DNA of 6,612 bases, taken from contig JBBRUG010000329.1 of assembly GCA_038247995.1 (NCBI GenBank), forward strand, positions 1 through 6,612. The letters are read 5' to 3'. The DNA is from JBBRUG01 sp038247995 (GTDB lineage Bacteria; Chloroflexota; Chloroflexia; Chloroflexales; Chloroflexaceae). Both the position numbers and the translations under genes were made by a program. Shown in pieces: positions 5,152 to 6,612 of this stretch; the first letter of the stretch is position 1; every line of letters begins with the position of its first letter. The notes under the pieces are model-generated. The model saw only the letters and a program-made list of their open reading frames with translations, had not been told where the DNA came from and searched no databases.

Positions 5152-5186
5152 AGCTTACAGTTCGCGCACCTGCCCTGGCGTAAAGT
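5152..5186 (+). promoter_or_regulatory. Second element plus TAnnnT box, likely promoter region of the kinase gene
   Basis: AGCTTACAGTTCGCGC at 5152-5167 is followed 13 bases later by TAAAGT at 5181-5186. This arrangement is the same as at 3214-3248, where 15 of 16 element bases agree. TAAAGT lies 82 bp before the kinase start, leaving a leader of roughly 70 nt. The sites are in the correct orientation for the kinase. Confidence 0.5.
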
Positions 5187-5262
5187 AGAGATAACATACA
5201 CCCGGAATTGCATTGCACTCGCACCCCGACAACGTCGTCGTTTATCGCGTAAGGATCGCGCC

Positions 5263-6612
5263 ATGATTACACCCGCTCCGCAGGCTCCGCTACGCACGAC
5301 GCCCCCGCAAGCGCAACCAGGGGCGCTCGCGACGCCACTGCGCTGGGTACAGATGGGTGCCGTCATTATTATCGTGGCCGTGACCGTGCTGATGAGCCTG
5401 GCGGTGGTTGGGCGCACCCAGAGCTACATCGTGCGTCAGAACGAGGATTACGCCCGCCAGTTGGCGTTCCATCTCAACGATGTGCTCTTCGCCGAGTTTG
5501 CCGAACTGCTCCAGCTTCCGGCGGGTAACTCGCTCCCCGATACGGCCGAGTTGGATGGCGCCGTGCGCCACATCTTGATCGGCCTGGATGTAACGCGCCT
5601 GGCAATCTACGACGGCACGGGGCGCGAGGTGTATACTACCCAGAGCATCTACGCAGGTGAGCGCGCCCAGGCCGGGCGCGCAGCGAGCTTGGCCACAGCC
5701 CTCGTCGGCCAGCCGATGTCGACATTCTTCGGCGCGACGTTTCCCGATGGACGGCGCTCCGAGCGCGTGCTCGCCTCCTACGTGCCGATCTATCCCGCCG
5801 GCTCGGCGCGCTCCGGCCCGGTTGTCGGCGCCTTCGCCATTGAGCAGGACTTGAGCCCGATCCTCGTCCAACTCCAGCGTGAGCAACTGGCGATCGCCGG
5901 GCTTGTCGTGCTGCTGATGGGCGTGCTCCTGGGCACTCTGCTCGCAGGCTTGCGCTGGGCAGGGCGCGTCGTCGCCGCCCAGCAGGCCGAGCTGCGTGAG
6001 CGCAATCGCGCCCTGGTGGAACTCCAGCAGGCGCGCGAGGATCTGACCAGCCTGATCGTCCACGACTTACGTAGCCCGCTGACGGCGATCGTTGGCTACC
6101 TGGATCTGCTGCGCCTGACCGACCCCGATCCCAGGCATCAGAGTCTGCTGCGCCCCGCGATCACCAGCGCCCGCACCATGAGCGGCCTGATCGCGACGAT
6201 CCTCGATTTGCGCCGGCTCCAGGACGGCAGCCTGCCTCTGGAGCGCCGGCCGGTCGATCTGGCCGAACTGCTCACTTTCAGCGCAGAAGAGTACTATGGC
6301 TGGGCTCAGCGCGAGGGCAAGGACATTATCGTCGATCCGGCGGAAGCGCTCCCGCCAGTTCACGCCGATCCCGACCTGCTGCGGCGCCTGGTGGCGAACC
6401 TTTTGAGCAACGCGCTCAAGCACACCCCAGAGGGAACGACGGTTCGGCTGGCGGTGCGCCGCGATGAGTCTGGCGCCTGGGCCGTGCTGACCGTCACGGA
6501 TGACGGGCCGGGGATCCCCTTAGCGCTGCTGCCGCGGCTCTTCGGGCGCTACGTGCGCGGCGGCGGCCGTAGCGAGGGCGGAAGCTCGGGGCTCGGGTTG
6601 GCCTTCTGCAAG
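5263..6612 (+). CDS. Membrane sensor histidine kinase (3' end beyond the window)
   Basis: The frame is open from the ATG at 5263 through the last base, giving 450 residues without the true C-terminus. A Pro-rich cytoplasmic tail (1-27) is followed by a membrane helix (about 32-50), an extracytoplasmic sensor region (about 52-208) and a second helix (about 209-230). Next come a Gln/Arg/Glu-rich linker helix likely to be coiled-coil (about 236-262), a HisKA domain and most of a HATPase_c domain. The phospho-accepting histidine is H267 in LIVHDLRSPLTAIVGYLDLL. The N-box has N379 and N383 (ANLLSNALKHTPEG), the G1 box is D413-D414-G415-P416-G417, the F box is LFGRYVRG, and the G2 box is GLGL at 443-446. 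No HAMP domain is evident. The sensor part, with AIYDGTGREVYTTQ and SYVPIYP, resembles single Cache folds, but the ligand is unknown. AAGGA at 5251-5255 is the ribosome site. No partner regulator is visible in the window. Confidence 0.93.
   Translation, partial: MITPAPQAPLRTTPPQAQPGALATPLRWVQMGAVIIIVAVTVLMSLAVVGRTQSYIVRQNEDYARQLAFHLNDVLFAEFAELLQLPAGNSLPDTAELDGAVRHILIGLDVTRLAIYDGTGREVYTTQSIYAGERAQAGRAASLATALVGQPMSTFFGATFPDGRRSERVLASYVPIYPAGSARSGPVVGAFAIEQDLSPILVQLQREQLAIAGLVVLLMGVLLGTLLAGLRWAGRVVAAQQAELRERNRALVELQQAREDLTSLIVHDLRSPLTAIVGYLDLLRLTDPDPRHQSLLRPAITSARTMSGLIATILDLRRLQDGSLPLERRPVDLAELLTFSAEEYYGWAQREGKDIIVDPAEALPPVHADPDLLRRLVANLLSNALKHTPEGTTVRLAVRRDESGAWAVLTVTDDGPGIPLALLPRLFGRYVRGGGRSEGGSSGLGLAFCK

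Noticed and set aside
5290..6063. A 257-codon minus-strand open frame.
   Set aside because: It is antisense to the kinase gene, whose HisKA and ATPase motifs are clear; codon-position bias explains the open frame.

Overview
The window is GC-rich with bacterial gene structure. Gene content (DUF3179 lipoprotein, CcdA/TlpA pair, GrdB-like protein, HisKA sensor kinase) and coding style resemble the phylum Chloroflexota, perhaps filamentous Chloroflexales relatives. That placement is inferred from protein character only, with no marker gene or database search. All intact genes lie on the + strand.

Layout. 1-606 has no intact gene; its one recognisable part is a minus-strand scrap of an MmyB-like (MLTR ligand-binding) regulator at about 278-403. 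607-3185 is a compact three-gene unit: a CcdA-type membrane electron carrier, a membrane-anchored TlpA-type thioredoxin (ATGA overlap), and a DUF3179 lipoprotein with a CPLC motif after an 18-nt gap. 3302-3739 encodes a small Met-rich four-helix membrane protein that looks internally duplicated. 3790-4015 is a probable 226-bp non-autonomous transposable element (MITE) with 18-bp inverted ends resembling those of IS231-type (IS4 family) elements. It is flanked by a 12-bp near-perfect direct repeat and carries two strong hairpins. 4054-4359 encodes a 101-residue thioredoxin/glutaredoxin-like CxxC protein. 4565-5050 encodes a GrdB/PrdB-family protein (glycine/betaine/D-proline reductase selenoprotein B type) that stops before the usual Cys/Sec active-site region. 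5263 to the window end is a membrane sensor histidine kinase, cut by the window edge inside its ATPase domain.

How the parts may fit together. Thiol chemistry recurs: CcdA would carry electrons from cytoplasmic thioredoxin across the membrane to TlpA, which could keep extracytoplasmic cysteines, possibly the CPLC pair of the DUF3179 lipoprotein, reduced. A second CxxC protein and a GrdB-like fragment lie downstream. A short element, AGCTTACAGTTCG or a variant, occurs upstream of the small membrane protein gene and twice before the kinase gene. Its 9-bp core also occurs inverted before ccdA. In two cases a TAnnnT box follows at exactly the same distance. This suggests shared control of the three transcription units, untested.
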